Source: Ptiloglossa arizonensis
Taxonomy: Eukaryota > Arthropoda > Insecta > Hymenoptera > Colletidae
NCBI RefSeq assembly: GCF_051014685.1
Contig: NW_027478711.1
Coordinates: 62,001 to 126,000 of the forward strand
Reading direction: 5' to 3'
Length of the DNA stretch: 64,000 nucleotides
A program made the translations under genes and the position numbers. The stretch's first letter is position 1. Every line of letters starts with the position of its first letter. Below, in pieces: positions 35,750 through 49,014 of the stretch. The notes beneath the pieces were generated by a model. That model made no database searches and had not been told where the DNA came from. It saw nothing but the letters and a program-made list of their open reading frames with translations.

Positions 35750-36456
35750 AAAAAATACACATACCGTTGTAATCGGGTGAGTTTCTACTTTCAGATGCCA
35801 TAGGAATTTTTGGGTTAGGGCAATCCGTTCGCGAGATATGGGAGTTTGAAGCCAAGAAATGGTTGAGAAGGCAAGAAATTTTTCGCAATTCTGCTGCTCC
35901 AAACGCTTAACCAGAATGGCGTAGGGAAAAAATACACATACCGTTGTAATCGGGCGAGTTTCTACTTTCAGATGCAACAGGACTCTCGGGTTACGTCAAT
36001 CCGTTCGCGAGATATGGGAGTTTGAAGCTAAGAAATGGTTGAGAAGACAACAAATTTTTCGCACTTCTGCTGCTCCAAACGCTTAACCAGAATGGCCTAG
36101 GGAAAAAATACACATACCGCTCTAATCGGGCGAGTTTCTACTTTCAGGTGCAATAGGAATTTTTGGGTTATGTCAATCCGTTCGCGAGATATGGGACTTT
36201 GAAGCCAAGAAAGGGTTGAGAAGGCAAAAAAATTTTCGCAATTCTGCTGCTCCATACACTTAACCAGAATGGCCTAGGGAAAAAATACAAATACCGTTGT
36301 AATCGGGCGTGTTTCTACTTTCAGATGCAATAGGAATTTTTGGGTTAGGTCAATCCGTTCGCGAGATATGGGAGTTTGAAGCCAAGAAATGGTTGAGAAG
36401 GCAAAAAATTTTTCGCAATTCTCTTGCTCCAAACGCTTAACCAGAATGGCCTAGGG
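35750..36456 (+). repeat. 4-unit HOR derivative (707 bp)
   Basis: Order: a, b (176 bp), g, h'. It lacks c, d, e and f. Together with the 6-unit block before it, this is a step-wise shortening of the same 8-unit order. Confidence 0.85.
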
Positions 36457-38755
36457 AAAAAATACACATACCGTTGTAATCGGGTGAGTTTCTACTTTCA
36501 GATGCCATAGGAATTTTTGGGTTAGGGCAATCCGTTCGCGAGATATGGGAGTTTGAAGCCAAGAAATGGTTGAGAAGGCAAGAAATTTTTCGCAATTCTG
36601 CTGCTCCAAACGCTTAACCAGAATGGCGTAGGGAAAAAATACACATACCGTTGTAATCGGGCGAGTTTCTACTTTCAGATGCAACAGGACTCTCGGGTTA
36701 CGTCAATCCGTTCGCGAGATATGGGAGTTTGAAGCTAAGAAATGGTTGAGAAGGCAACAAATTTTTCGCAATTCTGCCGCGCCAAACGCTTAACCAGAAT
36801 GGCCTAGGGAAAAAATACACATACCGTTGTAATCGGGCGAGTTTCTACTTTCAGACGCAGCAGGAACTTCTGGGTTTGGTCTATCCGTTCGCGAGATATG
36901 GGAGTTTGAAACTAAGAAATGGTTGAGAAGACAACAAATTTTTCGCACTTCTGCTGCTCCAAACGCTTAACCAGAATGGCCTAGGGAAAAAATACACATA
37001 ACGTTGTAATCGGGCGAGTTTCTACTTTCAGATGCAATAGGAAATTTTGGGTCACGTCAATCCGTTCGCGAGATATGGGAGTTTGAAGCTAAGAAATGGT
37101 TGAGAAGACAACAAATTTTTCGCACTTCTGCTGCTCCAAACGCTTAACCAGAATGGCCTAGGGAAAAAATACACATACCGCTCTAATCGGGCAAGTTTCT
37201 ACTTTCAGGTGCAATAGGAATTTTTGGGTTATGTCAATCCGTTCGCGAGATATGGGACTTTGAAGCCAAGAAATGGTTGAGAAGGCAAAAAAATTTTCGC
37301 AATTCTGCTGCTCCATACACTTAACCAGAATGGCCTAGGGAAAAAATACACATACCGTTGTAATCGGGTGAGTTTCTACTTTCAGATGCCATAGGAATTT
37401 TTGGGTTAGGGCAATCCGTTCGCGAGATATGGGAGTTTGAAGCCAAGAAATGGTTGAGAAGGCAAGAAATTTTTCGCAATTCTGCTGCTCCAAACGCTTA
37501 ACCAGAATGGCGTAGGGAAAAAATACACATACCGTTGTAATCGGGCGAGTTTCTACTTTCAGATGCAACAGGACTCTCGGGTTACGTCAATCCGTTCGCG
37601 AGATATGGGAGTTTGAAGCTAAGAAATGGTTGAGAAGACAACAAATTTTTCGCACTTCTGCTGCTCCAAACGCTTAACCAGAATGGCCTAGGGAAAAATT
37701 ACACATACCGTTGTAATCGGGCGAGTTTCTACTTTCAGATACAATAGGAATTTTTGGGTTAGGTCAATCCGTTCGCGAGATATGGGAGTTTGAAGCTAAG
37801 AAATGGTTGAGAAGGCAACAAATTTTTCGCAATTCTGCCGCGCCAAACGCTTAACCAGAATGGCCTAGGGAAAAAATACACATACCGTTGTAATCGGGCG
37901 AGTTTCTACTTTCAGACGCAGCAGGAACTTCTGGGTTTGGTCTATCCGTTCGCGAGATATGGGAGTTTGAAACTAAGAAATGGTTGAGAAGACGACAAAT
38001 TTTTCGCACTTCTGCTGCTCCAAACGCTTAACCAGAATGGCCTAGGGAAAAAATACACATAACGTTGTAATCGGGCGAGTTTCTACTTTCAGATGCAATA
38101 GGAAATTTTGGGTCACGTCAATCCGTTCGCGAGATATGGGAGTTTGAAGCTAAGAAATGGTTGAGAAGACAACAAATTTTTCGCAATTCTGCTGCTCCAA
38201 ACGCTTAACCAGAATGGCATAGGGAAAAAATACACATAACGTTGTAATCGGGCGAGTTTCTACTTTCAGATGCAATAGGAAATTTTGGGTCACGTCAATC
38301 CGTTCGCGAGATATGGGAGTTTGAAGCTAAGAAATGGTTGAGAAGACAACAAATTTTTCGCACTTCTGCTGCTCCAAACGCTTAACCAGAATGGCCTAGG
38401 GAAAAAATACACATACCGCTCTAATCGGGCGAGTTTCTACTTTCAGGTGCAATAGGAATTTTTGGGTTATGTCAATCCGTTCGCGAGATATGGGACTTTG
38501 AAGCCAAGAAAGGGTTGAGAAGGCAAAAAAATTTTCGCAATTCTGCTGCTCCATACACTTAACCAGAATGGCCTAGGGAAAAAATACAAATACCGTTGTA
38601 ATCGGGCGTGTTTCTACTTTCAGATGCAATAGGAATTTTTGGGTTAGGTCAATCCGTTCGCGAGATATGGGAGTTTGAAGCCAAGAAATGGTTGAGAAGG
38701 CAAAAAATTTTTCGCAATTCTCTTGCTCCAAACGCTTAACCAGAATGGCCTAGGG
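36457..38755 (+). repeat. 13-unit HOR, copy 1 (2299 bp)
   Basis: Order: a, b/c, e, f, g, a, b, c, e, f, f, g, h'. Markers shared only with copy 2 at an offset of 2299 bp include GGGCAAG (37189 region), AGACGACAAAT (37990 region) and GTCTATCC in both e units. Confidence 0.9.
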
Positions 38756-41054
38756 AAAAAATACACATACCGTTGTAATCGGGTGAGTTTCTACTTTCAG
38801 ATGCCATAGGAATTTTTGGGTTAGGGCAATCCGTTCGCGAGATATGGGAGTTTGAAGCCAAGAAATGGTTGAGAAGGCAAGAAATTTTTCGCAATTCTGC
38901 TGCTCCAAACGCTTAACCAGAATGGCGTAGGGAAAAAATACACATACCGTTGTAATCGGGCGAGTTTCTACTTTCAGATGCAACAGGACTCTCGGGTTAC
39001 GTCAATCCGTTCGCGAGATATGGGAGTTTGAAGCTAAGAAATGGTTGAGAAGGCAACAAATTTTTCGCAATTCTGCCGCGCCAAACGCTTAACCAGAATG
39101 GCCTAGGGAAAAAATACACATACCGTTGTAATCGGGCGAGTTTCTACTTTCAGACGCAGCAGGAACTTCTGGGTTTGGTCTATCCGTTCGCGAGATATGG
39201 GAGTTCGAAACTAAGAAATGGTTGAGAAGACAACAAATTTTTCGCACTTCTGCTGCTCCAAACGCTTAACCAGAATGGCCTAGGGAAAAAATACACATAA
39301 CGTTGTAATCGGGCGAGTTTCTACTTTCAGATGCAATAGGAAATTTTGGGTCACGTCAATCCGTTCGCGAGATATGGGAGTTTGAAGCTAAGAAATGGTT
39401 GAGAAGACAACAAATTTTTCGCACTTCTGCTGCTCCAAACGCTTAACCAGAATGGCCTAGGGAAAAAATACACATACCGCTCTAATCGGGCAAGTTTCTA
39501 CTTTCAGGTGCAATAGGAATTTTTGGGTTATGTCAATCCGTTCGCGAGATATGGGACTTTGAAGCCAAGAAATGGTTGAGAAGGCAAAAAAATTTTCGCA
39601 ATTCTGCTGCTCCATACACTTAACCAGAATGGCCTAGGGAAAAAATACACATACCGTTGTAATCGGGTGAGTTTCTACTTTCAGATGCCATAGGAATTTT
39701 TGGGTTAGGGCAATCCGTTCGCGAGATATGGGAGTTTGAAGCCAAGAAATGGTTGAGAAGGCAAGAAATTTTTCGCAATTCTGCTGCTCCAAACGCTTAA
39801 CCAGAATGGCGTAGGGAAAAAATACACATACCGTTGTAATCGGGCGAGTTTCTACTTTCAGATGCAACAGGACTCTCGGGTTACGTCAATCCGTTCGCGA
39901 GATATGGGAGTTTGAAGCTAAGAAATGGTTGAGAAGACAACAAATTTTTCGCACTTCTGCTGCTCCAAACGCTTAACCAGAATGGCCTAGGGAAAAATTA
40001 CACATACCGTTGTAATCGGGCGAGTTTCTACTTTCAGATACAATAGGAATTTTTGGGTTAGGTCAATCCGTTCGCGAGATATGGGAGTTTGAAGCTAAGA
40101 AATGGTTGAGAAGGCAACAAATTTTTCGCAATTCTGCCGCGCCAAACGCTTAACCAGAATGGCCTAGGGAAAAAATACACATACCGTTGTAATCGGGCGA
40201 GTTTCTACTTTCAGACGCAGCAGGAACTTCTGGGTTTGGTCTATCCGTTCGCGAGATATGGGAGTTTGAAACTAAGAAATGGTTGAGAAGACGACAAATT
40301 TTTCGCACTTCTGCTGCTCCAAACGCTTAACCAGAATGGCCTAGGGAAAAAATACACATAACGTTGTAATCGGGCGAGTTTCTACTTTCAGATGCAATAG
40401 GAAATTTTGGGTCACGTCAATCCGTTCGCGAGATATGGGAGTTTGAAGCTAAGAAATGGTTGAGAAGACAACAAATTTTTCGCAATTCTGCTGCTCCAAA
40501 CGCTTAACCAGAATGGCATAGGGAAAAAATACACATAACGTTGTAATCGGGCGAGTTTCTACTTTCAGATGCAATAGGAAATTTTGGGTCACGTCAATCC
40601 GTTCGCGAGATATGGGAGTTTGAAGCTAAGAAATGGTTGAGAAGACAACAAATTTTTCGCACTTCTGCTGCTCCAAACGCTTAACCAGAATGGCCTAGGG
40701 AAAAAATACACATACCGCTCTAATCGGGCGAGTTTCTACTTTCAGGTGCAATAGGAATTTTTGGGTTATGTCAATCCGTTCGCGAGATATGGGACTTTGA
40801 AGCCAAGAAATGGTTGAGAAGGCAAAAAAATTTTCGCAATTCTGCTGCTCCATACACTTAACCAGAATGGCCTAGGGAAAAAATACAAATACCGTTGTAA
40901 TCGGGCGAGTTTCTACTTTCAGATGCAACAGGAATTTTTGGGTTAGGTCAATCCGTTCGCGAGATATGGGAGTTTGAAGCCAAGAAATGGTTGAGAAGGC
41001 AAAAAATTTTTCGCAATTCTGCTGCTCCAAACGCTTAACCAGAATGGCCTAGGG
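38756..41054 (+). repeat. 13-unit HOR, copy 2 (2299 bp)
   Basis: This is nearly identical by eye to 36457-38755 over 12 units. Differences noticed are GAGTTCGAAAC near 39203, AAATGG for AAAGGG in the second g unit, and a last unit of a different h form (GGGCGAG, GATGCAACAGG, CTGCTGCTCC). Such high identity implies recent duplication or, less interestingly, assembly duplication. Confidence 0.9.
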
Positions 41055-44000
41055 AAAAAATACACATACCGTTGTAATCGGGTGAGTTTCTTTTTCAGAT
41101 GCCATAGGAATTTTTGGGTTAGGTCAATCCGTTCGCGAGATATGGGAGTTTGAAGCCAAGAAATGGTTGAGAAGGCAAGAAATTTTTCGCAATTCTGCTG
41201 CTCCAAACGCTTAACCAGAATGGCGTAGGGAAAAAATACACACACCGTTGTAATCGGGCGAGTTTCTACTTTCAGATGCAATAGGAATTTTTGGGTTAGG
41301 TCAATCCGTTCGCGAGATATGGGAGTTTGAAGCTAAGAAATGGTTGAGAAGACAACAAATTTTTCGCACTTCTGCTGCTCCAAACGCTTAACCAGAATGG
41401 CCTAGGGAAAAAATACACATACCGTTGTAATCGGGCTAGTTTCTACTTTCAGATGCAATAGGAATTTTTGGGTTAGGTCAATCCGTTCGCGAGATATGGG
41501 AGTTTGAAGCCAAGAAATGGTTGAGAAGGCAAAAAACTTTTCGCAATTCTACTGCTCCAAACGCTTAACCAGAATGGCCTAGGGAAAAAATACACATACC
41601 GTTGTAATCGGGCGAGTTTCTACTTTCAGATGCAATAGGAAATTTTGGGTCACGTCAATCCGTTCGCGAGATATGGGAGTTTGAAGCTAAGAAATGGTTG
41701 AGAAGACAACAAATTTTTCGCACTTCTGCTGCTCCAAACGCTTAACCAGAATGGCCTAGGGAAAAAATACACATACCGCTCTAATCGGGCGAGTTTCTAC
41801 TTTCAGGTGCAATAGGAATTTTTGGGTTATGTCAATCCGTTCGCGAGATATGGGACTTTGAAGCCAAGAAATGGTTGAGAAGGCAAAAAAATTTTCGCAA
41901 TTCTGCTGCTCCATACACTTAACCAGAATGGCCTAGGGAAAAAATACACATACCGTTGTAATCGGGTGAGTTTCTACTTTCAGATGCCATAGGAATTTTT
42001 GGGTTAGGGCAATCCGTTCGCGAGATATGGGAGTTTGAAGCCAAGAAATGGTTGAGAAGGCAAGAAATTTTTCGCAATTCTGCTGCTCCAAACGCTTAAC
42101 CAGAATGGCGTAGGGAAAAAATACACATACCGTTGTAATCGGGCGAGTTTCTACTTTCAGATGCAACAGGACTCTCGGGTTACGTCAATCCGTTCGCGAG
42201 ATATGGGAGTTTGAAGCTAAGAAATGGTTGAGAAGACAACAAATTTTTCGCACTTCTGCTGCTCCAAACGCTTAACCAGAATGGCCTAGGGAAAAATTAC
42301 ACATACCGTTGTAATCGGGCGAGTTTCTACTTTCAGATACAATAGGAATTTTTGGGTTAGGTCAATCCGTTCGCGAGATATGGGAGTTTGAAGCTAAGAA
42401 ATGGTTGAGAAGGCAACAAATTTTTCGCAATTCTGCCGCGCCAAACGCTTAACCAGAATGGCCTAGGGAAAAAATACACATACCGTTGTAATCGGGCGAG
42501 TTTCTACTTTCAGACGCAGCAGGAACTTCTGGGTTTGGTCTATCCGTTCGCGAGATATGGGAGTTTGAAACTAAGAAATGGTTGAGAAGACGACAAATTT
42601 TTCGCACTTCTGCTGCTCCAAACGCTTAACCAGAATGGCATAGGGAAAAAATACACATAACGTTGTAATCGGGCGAGTTTCTACTTTCAGATGCAATAGG
42701 AAATTTTGGGTCACGTCAATCCGTTCGCTAGATATGGGAGTTTGAAGCTAAGAAATGGTTGAGAAGACAACAAATTTTTCGCACTTCTGCTGCTCCAAAC
42801 GCTTAACCAGAATGGCCTAGGGAAAAAATACACATACCGCTCTAATCGGGCGAGTTTCTACTTTCAGGTGCAATAGGAATTTTTGGGTTATGTCAATCCG
42901 TTCGCGAGATATGGGACTTTGAAGCCAAGAAATGGTTGAGAAGGCAAAAAAATTTTCGCAATTCTGCTGCTCCATACACTTAACCAGAATGGCCTAGGGA
43001 AAAAATACAAATACCGTTGTAATCGGGCGAGTTTCTACTTTCAGATGCAATAGGAATTTTTGGGTTAGGTCAATCCGTTCGCGAGATATGGGAGTTTGAA
43101 GCTAAGAAATGGTTGAGAAGACAACAAATTTTTCGCACTTCTGCTGCTCCAAACGCTTAACCAGAATGGCCTAGGGAAAAAATACACATACCGTTGTAAT
43201 CGGGCTAGTTTCTACTTTCAGATGCAATAGGAATTTTTGGGTTAGGTCAATCCGTTCGCGAGATATGGGAGTTTGAAGCCAAGAAATGGTTGAGAAGGCA
43301 AAAAACTTTTCGCAATTCTACTGCTCCAAACGCTTAACCAGAATGGCCTAGGGAAAAAATACACATACCGTTGTAATCGGGCGAGTTTCTACTTTCAGAT
43401 GCAATAGGAAATTTTGGGTCACGTCAATCCGTTCGCGAGATATGGGAGTTTGAAGCTAAGAAATGGTTGAGAAGACAACAAATTTTTCGCACTTCTGCTG
43501 CTCCAAACGCTTAACCAGAATGGCCTAGGGAAAAAATACACATACCGCTCTAATCGGGCGAGTTTCTACTTTCAGGTGCAATAGGAATTTTTGGGTTATG
43601 TCAATCCGTTCGCGAGATATGGGACTTTGAAGCCAAGAAATGGTTGGGAAGGCAAAAAAATTTTCGCAATTCTGCTGCTCCATACACTTAACCAGAATGG
43701 CCTAGGGAAAAAATACACATACCGTTGTAATCGGGTGAGTTTCTACTTTCAGATGCCATAGGAATTTTTGGGTTAGGGCAATCCGTTCGCGAGATATGGG
43801 AGTTTGAAGCCAAGAAATGGTTGAGAAGGCAAGAAATTTTTCGCAATTCTGCTGCTCCAAACGCTTAACCAGAATGGCGTAGGGAAAAAATACACATACC
43901 GTTGTAATCGGGCGAGTTTCTACTTTCAGATGCAACAGGACTCTCGGGTTACGTCAATCCGTTCGCGAGATATGGGAGTTTGAAGCTAAGAAATGGTTGA

Positions 44001-46183
44001 GAAGACAACAAATTTTTCGCACTTCTGCTGCTCCAAACGCTTAACCAGAATGGCCTAGGGAAAAATTACACATACCGTTGTAATCGGGCGAGTTTCTACT
44101 TTCAGATACAATAGGAATTTTTGGGTTAGGTCAATCCGTTCGCGAGATATGGGAGTTTGAAGCTAAGAAATGGTTGAGAAGGCAACAAATTTTTCGCAAT
44201 TCTGCCGCGCCAAACGCTTAACCAGAATGGCCTAGGGAAAAAATACACATACCGTTGTAATCGGGCGAGTTTCTACTTTCAGACGCAGCAGGAACTTCTG
44301 GGTTTGGTCTATCCGTTCGCGAGATATGGGAGTTTGAAACTAAGAAATGGTTGAGAAGACGACAAATTTTTCGCACTTCTGCTGCTCCAAACGCTTAACC
44401 AGAATGGCCTAGGGAAAAAATACACATAACGTTGTAATCGGGCGAGTTTCTACTTTCAGATGCAATAGGAAATTTTGGGTCACGTCAATCCGTTCGCGAG
44501 ATATGGGAGTTTGAAGCTAAGAAATGGTTGAGAAGACAACAAATTTTTCGCAATTCTGCTGCTCCAAACGCTTAACCAGAATGGCATAGGGAAAAAATAC
44601 ACATAACGTTGTAATCGGGCGAGTTTCTACTTTCAGATGCAATAGGAAATTTTGGGTCACGTCAATCCGTTCGCTAGATATGGGAGTTTGAAGCTAAGAA
44701 ATGGTTGAGAAGACAACAAATTTTTCGCACTTCTGCTGCTCCAAACGCTTAACCAGAATGGCCTAGGGAAAAAATACACATACCGCTCTAATCGGGCGAG
44801 TTTCTACTTTCAGGTGCAATAGGAATTTTTGGGTTATGTCAATCCGTTCGCGAGATATGGGACTTTGAAGCCAAGAAATGGTTGAGAAGGCAAAAAAATT
44901 TTCGCAATTCTGCTGCTCCATACACTTAACCAGAATGGCCTAGGGAAAAAATGCAAATACCGTTGTAATCGGGCGAGTTTCTACTTTCAGATGCAATAGG
45001 AATTTTTGGGTTAGGTCAATCCGTTCGCGAGATATGGGAGTTTGAAGCCAAGAAATGGTTGAGAAGGCAAAAAATTTTTCGCAATTCTGCTGCTCCAAAC
45101 GCTTAACCAGAATGGCCTAGGGAAAAAATACACATACCGTTGTAATCGGGTGAGTTTCTTTTTCAGATGCCATAGGAATTTTTGGGTTAGGTCAATCCGT
45201 TCGCGAGATATGGGAGTTTGAAGCCAAGAAATGGTTGAGAAGGCAAGAAATTTTTCGCAATTCTGCTGCTCCAAACGCTTAACCAGAATGGCGTAGGGAA
45301 AAAATACACACACCGTTGTAATCGGGCGAGTTTCTACTTTCAGATGCAATAGGAATTTTTGGGTTAGGTCAATCCGTTCGCGAGATATGGGAGTTTGAAG
45401 CTAAGAAATGGTTGAGAAGACAACAAATTTTTCGCACTTCTGCTGCTCCAAACGCTTAACCAGAATGGCCTAGGGAAAAAATACACATACCGTTGTAATC
45501 GGGCTAGTTTCTACTTTCAGATGCAATAGGAATTTTTGGGTTAGGTCAATCCGTTCGCGAGATATGGGAGTTTGAAGCCAAGAAATGGTTGAGAAGGCAA
45601 AAAACTTTTCGCAATTCTACTGCTCCAAACGCTTAACCAGAATGGCCTAGGGAAAAAATACACATACCGTTGTAATCGGGCGAGTTTCTACTTTCAGATG
45701 CAATAGGAAATTTTGGGTCACGTCAATCCGTTCGCGAGATATGGGAGTTTGAAGCTAAGAAATGGTTGAGAAGACAACAAATTTTTCGCACTTCTGCTGC
45801 TCCAAACGCTTAACCAGAATGGCCTAGGGAAAAAATACACATACCGCTCTAATCGGGCGAGTTTCTACTTTCAGGTGCAATAGGAATTTTTGGGTTATGT
45901 CAATCCGTTCGCGAGATATGGGACTTTGAAGCCAAGAAATGGTTGAGAAGGCAAAAAAATTTTCGCAATTCTGCTGCTCCATACACTTAACCAGAATGGC
46001 CTAGGGAAAAAATACAAATACCGTTGTAATCGGGCGAGTTTCTACTTTCAGATGCAATAGGAATTTTTGGGTTAGGTCAATCCGTTCGCGAGATATGGGA
46101 GTTTGAAGCCAAGAAATGGTTGAGAAGGCAAAAAATTTTTCGCAATTCTGCTGCTCCAAACGCTTAACCAGAATGGCCTAGGG
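41055..46183 (+). repeat. Shuffled 8-unit-HOR derivatives with l-type units
   Basis: Blocks: 41055 a (176 bp, CTTTTTCAG), b', l, f, g; 41939 a, b, c, e, f, g, h/b, l, f, g (10 units, 1769 bp); 43708 a, b, c, e, f, f, g, h; 45123 a (176 bp), b', l, f, g, h. The l unit (GGGCTAG, AAAAACTTTT, TCTACTGCTCC) occurs at 41408, 43177 and 45476 only. A private TTCGCTAGATA occurs in f units near 42724 and 44670. These markers show block copying of about 1769, 1946 and 2299 bp. Confidence 0.85.
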
Positions 46184-47598
46184 AAAAAATACACATACCG
46201 TTGTAATCGGGTGAGTTTCTTTTTCAGATGCCATAGGAATTTTTGGGTTAGGTCAATCCGTTCGCGAGATATGGGAGTTTGAAGCCAAGAAATGGTTGAG
46301 AAGGCAAGAAATTTTTCGCAATTCTGCTGCTCCAAACGCTTAACCAGAATGGCGTAGGGAAAAAATACACACACCGTTGTAATCGGGTGAGTTTCTACTT
46401 TCAGATGCAACAGGAATCTTTGGGTTACGTCAATCCGTTCGCGAGATATGGGAGTTTGAAGCTAAGAAATGGTTGAGAAGACAACAAATTTTTCGCACTT
46501 CTGCTGCTCCAAACGCTTAACCAGAATGGCCTAGGGAAAAAATACACATACCGTTGTAATCGGGCGAGATTCTACTTTCAGATACAATAGGAATTTTTGG
46601 GTTAGGTCAATCCGTTCGCGAGATATGGGAGTTTGAAGCTAAGAAATGGTTGAGAAGGCAAAAAATTTTTCGCAATTCTGCCGCGCCAAACGCTTAACCA
46701 GAATGGCCTAGGGAAAAAATACACATACCGTTGTAATCGGGCGAGTTTCTACTTGCAGATACAATAGGATCTTTTGGGTTAGGTCAATCCGTTCGCGAGA
46801 TATGGGAGTTTGAAGCTAAGAAATGGTTGAGAAAACAAAAAATTTTTCGCAATTCTGCCGCGACAAGCGCTTAACCAGAATGGCCTAGGGAAAAAATACA
46901 CATACCGTTGTAATCGGGCGAGTTTCTACTTTCAGACGCAGCAGGAACTTCTGGGTTTGGTCAATCCGTTCGCGAGATATGGGAGTTTGAAGCTAAGAAA
47001 TGGTTGAGAAGACAACAAATTTTTCGCACTTCTGCTGCTCCAAACGCTTAACTAGAATGGCCGAGGGAAAAAATACACATAACGTTGTAATCGGGCGAGT
47101 TTCTACTTTCAGATGCAATAGGAAATTTTGGGTCACGTCAATCCGTTCGCGAGATATGGGAGTTTGAAGCTAAGAAATGGTTGAGAAGACAACAAATTTT
47201 TCGCACTTCTGCTGCTCCAAACGCTTAACCAGAATGGCCTAGGGAAAAAATACACATACCGCACTAATCGGGCGAGTTTCTACTTTCAGGTGCAATAGGA
47301 ATTTTTGGGTTATGTCAATCCGTTCGCGAGATATGGGACTTTGAAGCCAAGAAATGGTTGAGAAGGCAAAAAAATTTTCGCAATTCTGCTGCTCCATACA
47401 CTTAACCAGAATGGCCTAGGGAAAAAATACAAATACCGTTGTAATCGGGCGAGTTTCTACTTTCAGATGCAATAGGAATTTTTGGGTTAGGTCAATCCGT
47501 TCGCGAGATATGGGAGTTTGAAGCCAAGAAATGGTTGAGAAGGCAAAAAATTTTTCGCAATTCTGCTGCTCCAAACGCTTAACCAGAATGGCCTAGGG
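46184..47598 (+). repeat. 8-unit HOR, clean copy 1 (1415 bp)
   Basis: Units: 46184 a (176 bp, CTTTTTCAG), 46360 b, 46537 c (GAGATTC), 46714 d, 46891 e, 47068 f, 47245 g (CCGCACTAATC), 47422 h. The order is complete and serves as the reference for the a to h naming. Confidence 0.92.
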
Positions 47599-49014
47599 AA
47601 AAAATACACATACCGTTGTAATCGGGTGAGTTTCTACTTTCAGATGCCATAGGAATTTTTGGGTTAGGTCAATCCGTTCGCGAGATATGGGAGTTTGAAG
47701 CCAAGAAATGGTTGAGAAGGCAAGAAATTTTTCGCAATTCTGCTGCTCCAAACGCTTAACCAGACTGGCGTAGGGAAAAAATACACACACCGTTGTAATC
47801 GGGCGAGTTTCTACTTTCAGATGCAACAGGAATCTTTGGGTTACGTCAATCCGTTCGCGAGATATGGGAGTTTGAAGCTAAGAAATGGTTGAGAAGACAA
47901 CAAATTTTTCGCACTTCTGCTGCTCCAAACGCTTAACCAGAATGGCCTAGGGAAAAAATACACATACCGTTGTAATCGGGCGAGATTCTACTTTCAGATA
48001 CAATAGGAATTTTTGGGTTAGGTCAATCCGTTCGCGAGATATGGGAGTTTGAAGCTAAGAAATGGTTGAGAAGGCAAAAAATTTTTCGCAATTCTGCCGC
48101 GCCAAACGCTTAACCAGAATGGCCTAGGGAAAAAATACACATACCGTTGTAATCGGGCGAGTTTCTACTTGCAGATACAATAGGAATTTTTGGGTTAGGT
48201 CAATCCGTTCGCGAGATATGGGAGTTTGAAGCTAAGAAATGGTTGAGAAAGCAAAAAATTTTTCGCAATTCTGCCGCGACAAACGCTTAACCAGAATGGC
48301 CTAGGGAAAAAATACACATACCGTTGTAATCGGGCGAGTTTCTACTTTCAGACGCAGCAGGAACTTCTGGGTTTGGTCAATCCGTTCGCGAGATATGGGA
48401 GTTTGAAGCTAAGAAATGGTTGAGAAGACAACAAATTTTTCGCACTTCTGCTGCTCCAAACGCTTAACCAGAATGGCCTAGGGAAAAAATACACATAACG
48501 TTGTAATCGGGCGAGTTTCTACTTTCAGATGCAATAGGAAATTTTGGGTCACGTCAATCCGTTCGCGAGATATGGGAGTTTGAAGCTAAGAAATGGTTGA
48601 GAAGACAACAAATTTTTCGCACTTCTGCTGCTCCAAACGCTTAACCAGAACGGCCTAGGGAAAAAATACACATACCGCTCTAATCGGGCGAGTTTCTACT
48701 TTCAGGTGCAATAGGAATTTTTGGGTTATGTCAATCCGTTCGCGAGATATGGGACTTTGAAGCCAAGAAATGGTTGAAAAGGCAAAAAAATTTTCGCAAT
48801 TCTGCTGCTCCATACACTTAACCAGAATGGCCTAGGGAAAAAATACAAATACCGTTGTAATCGGGCGAGTTTCTACTTTCAGATGCAATAGGAATTTTTG
48901 GGCTAGGTCAATCCGTTCGCGAGATATGGGAGTTTGAAGCCAAGAAATGGTTGAGAAGGCAAAAAATTTTTCGCTATTCTGTTGCTCCAAACGCTTAACC
49001 AGAATGGCCTAGGG
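47599..49014 (+). repeat. 8-unit HOR, clean copy 2 (1416 bp)
   Basis: The same eight types in the same order, 1416 bp on for most markers (for example GAGATTC at 46566 and 47982). The type a unit here has the full 177-bp form, so the 1-bp loss in copy 1 was gained from, or passed to, the 41055/45123 lineage and not this one. Confidence 0.92.

Noticed and set aside
40943..41281. 112-codon reverse frame (also at 45011 and 46072)
   Set aside because: A 1-bp loss in the CTTTTTCAG type a unit shifts the frame into another open frame. It is a frameshift artefact inside the satellite, not a gene.
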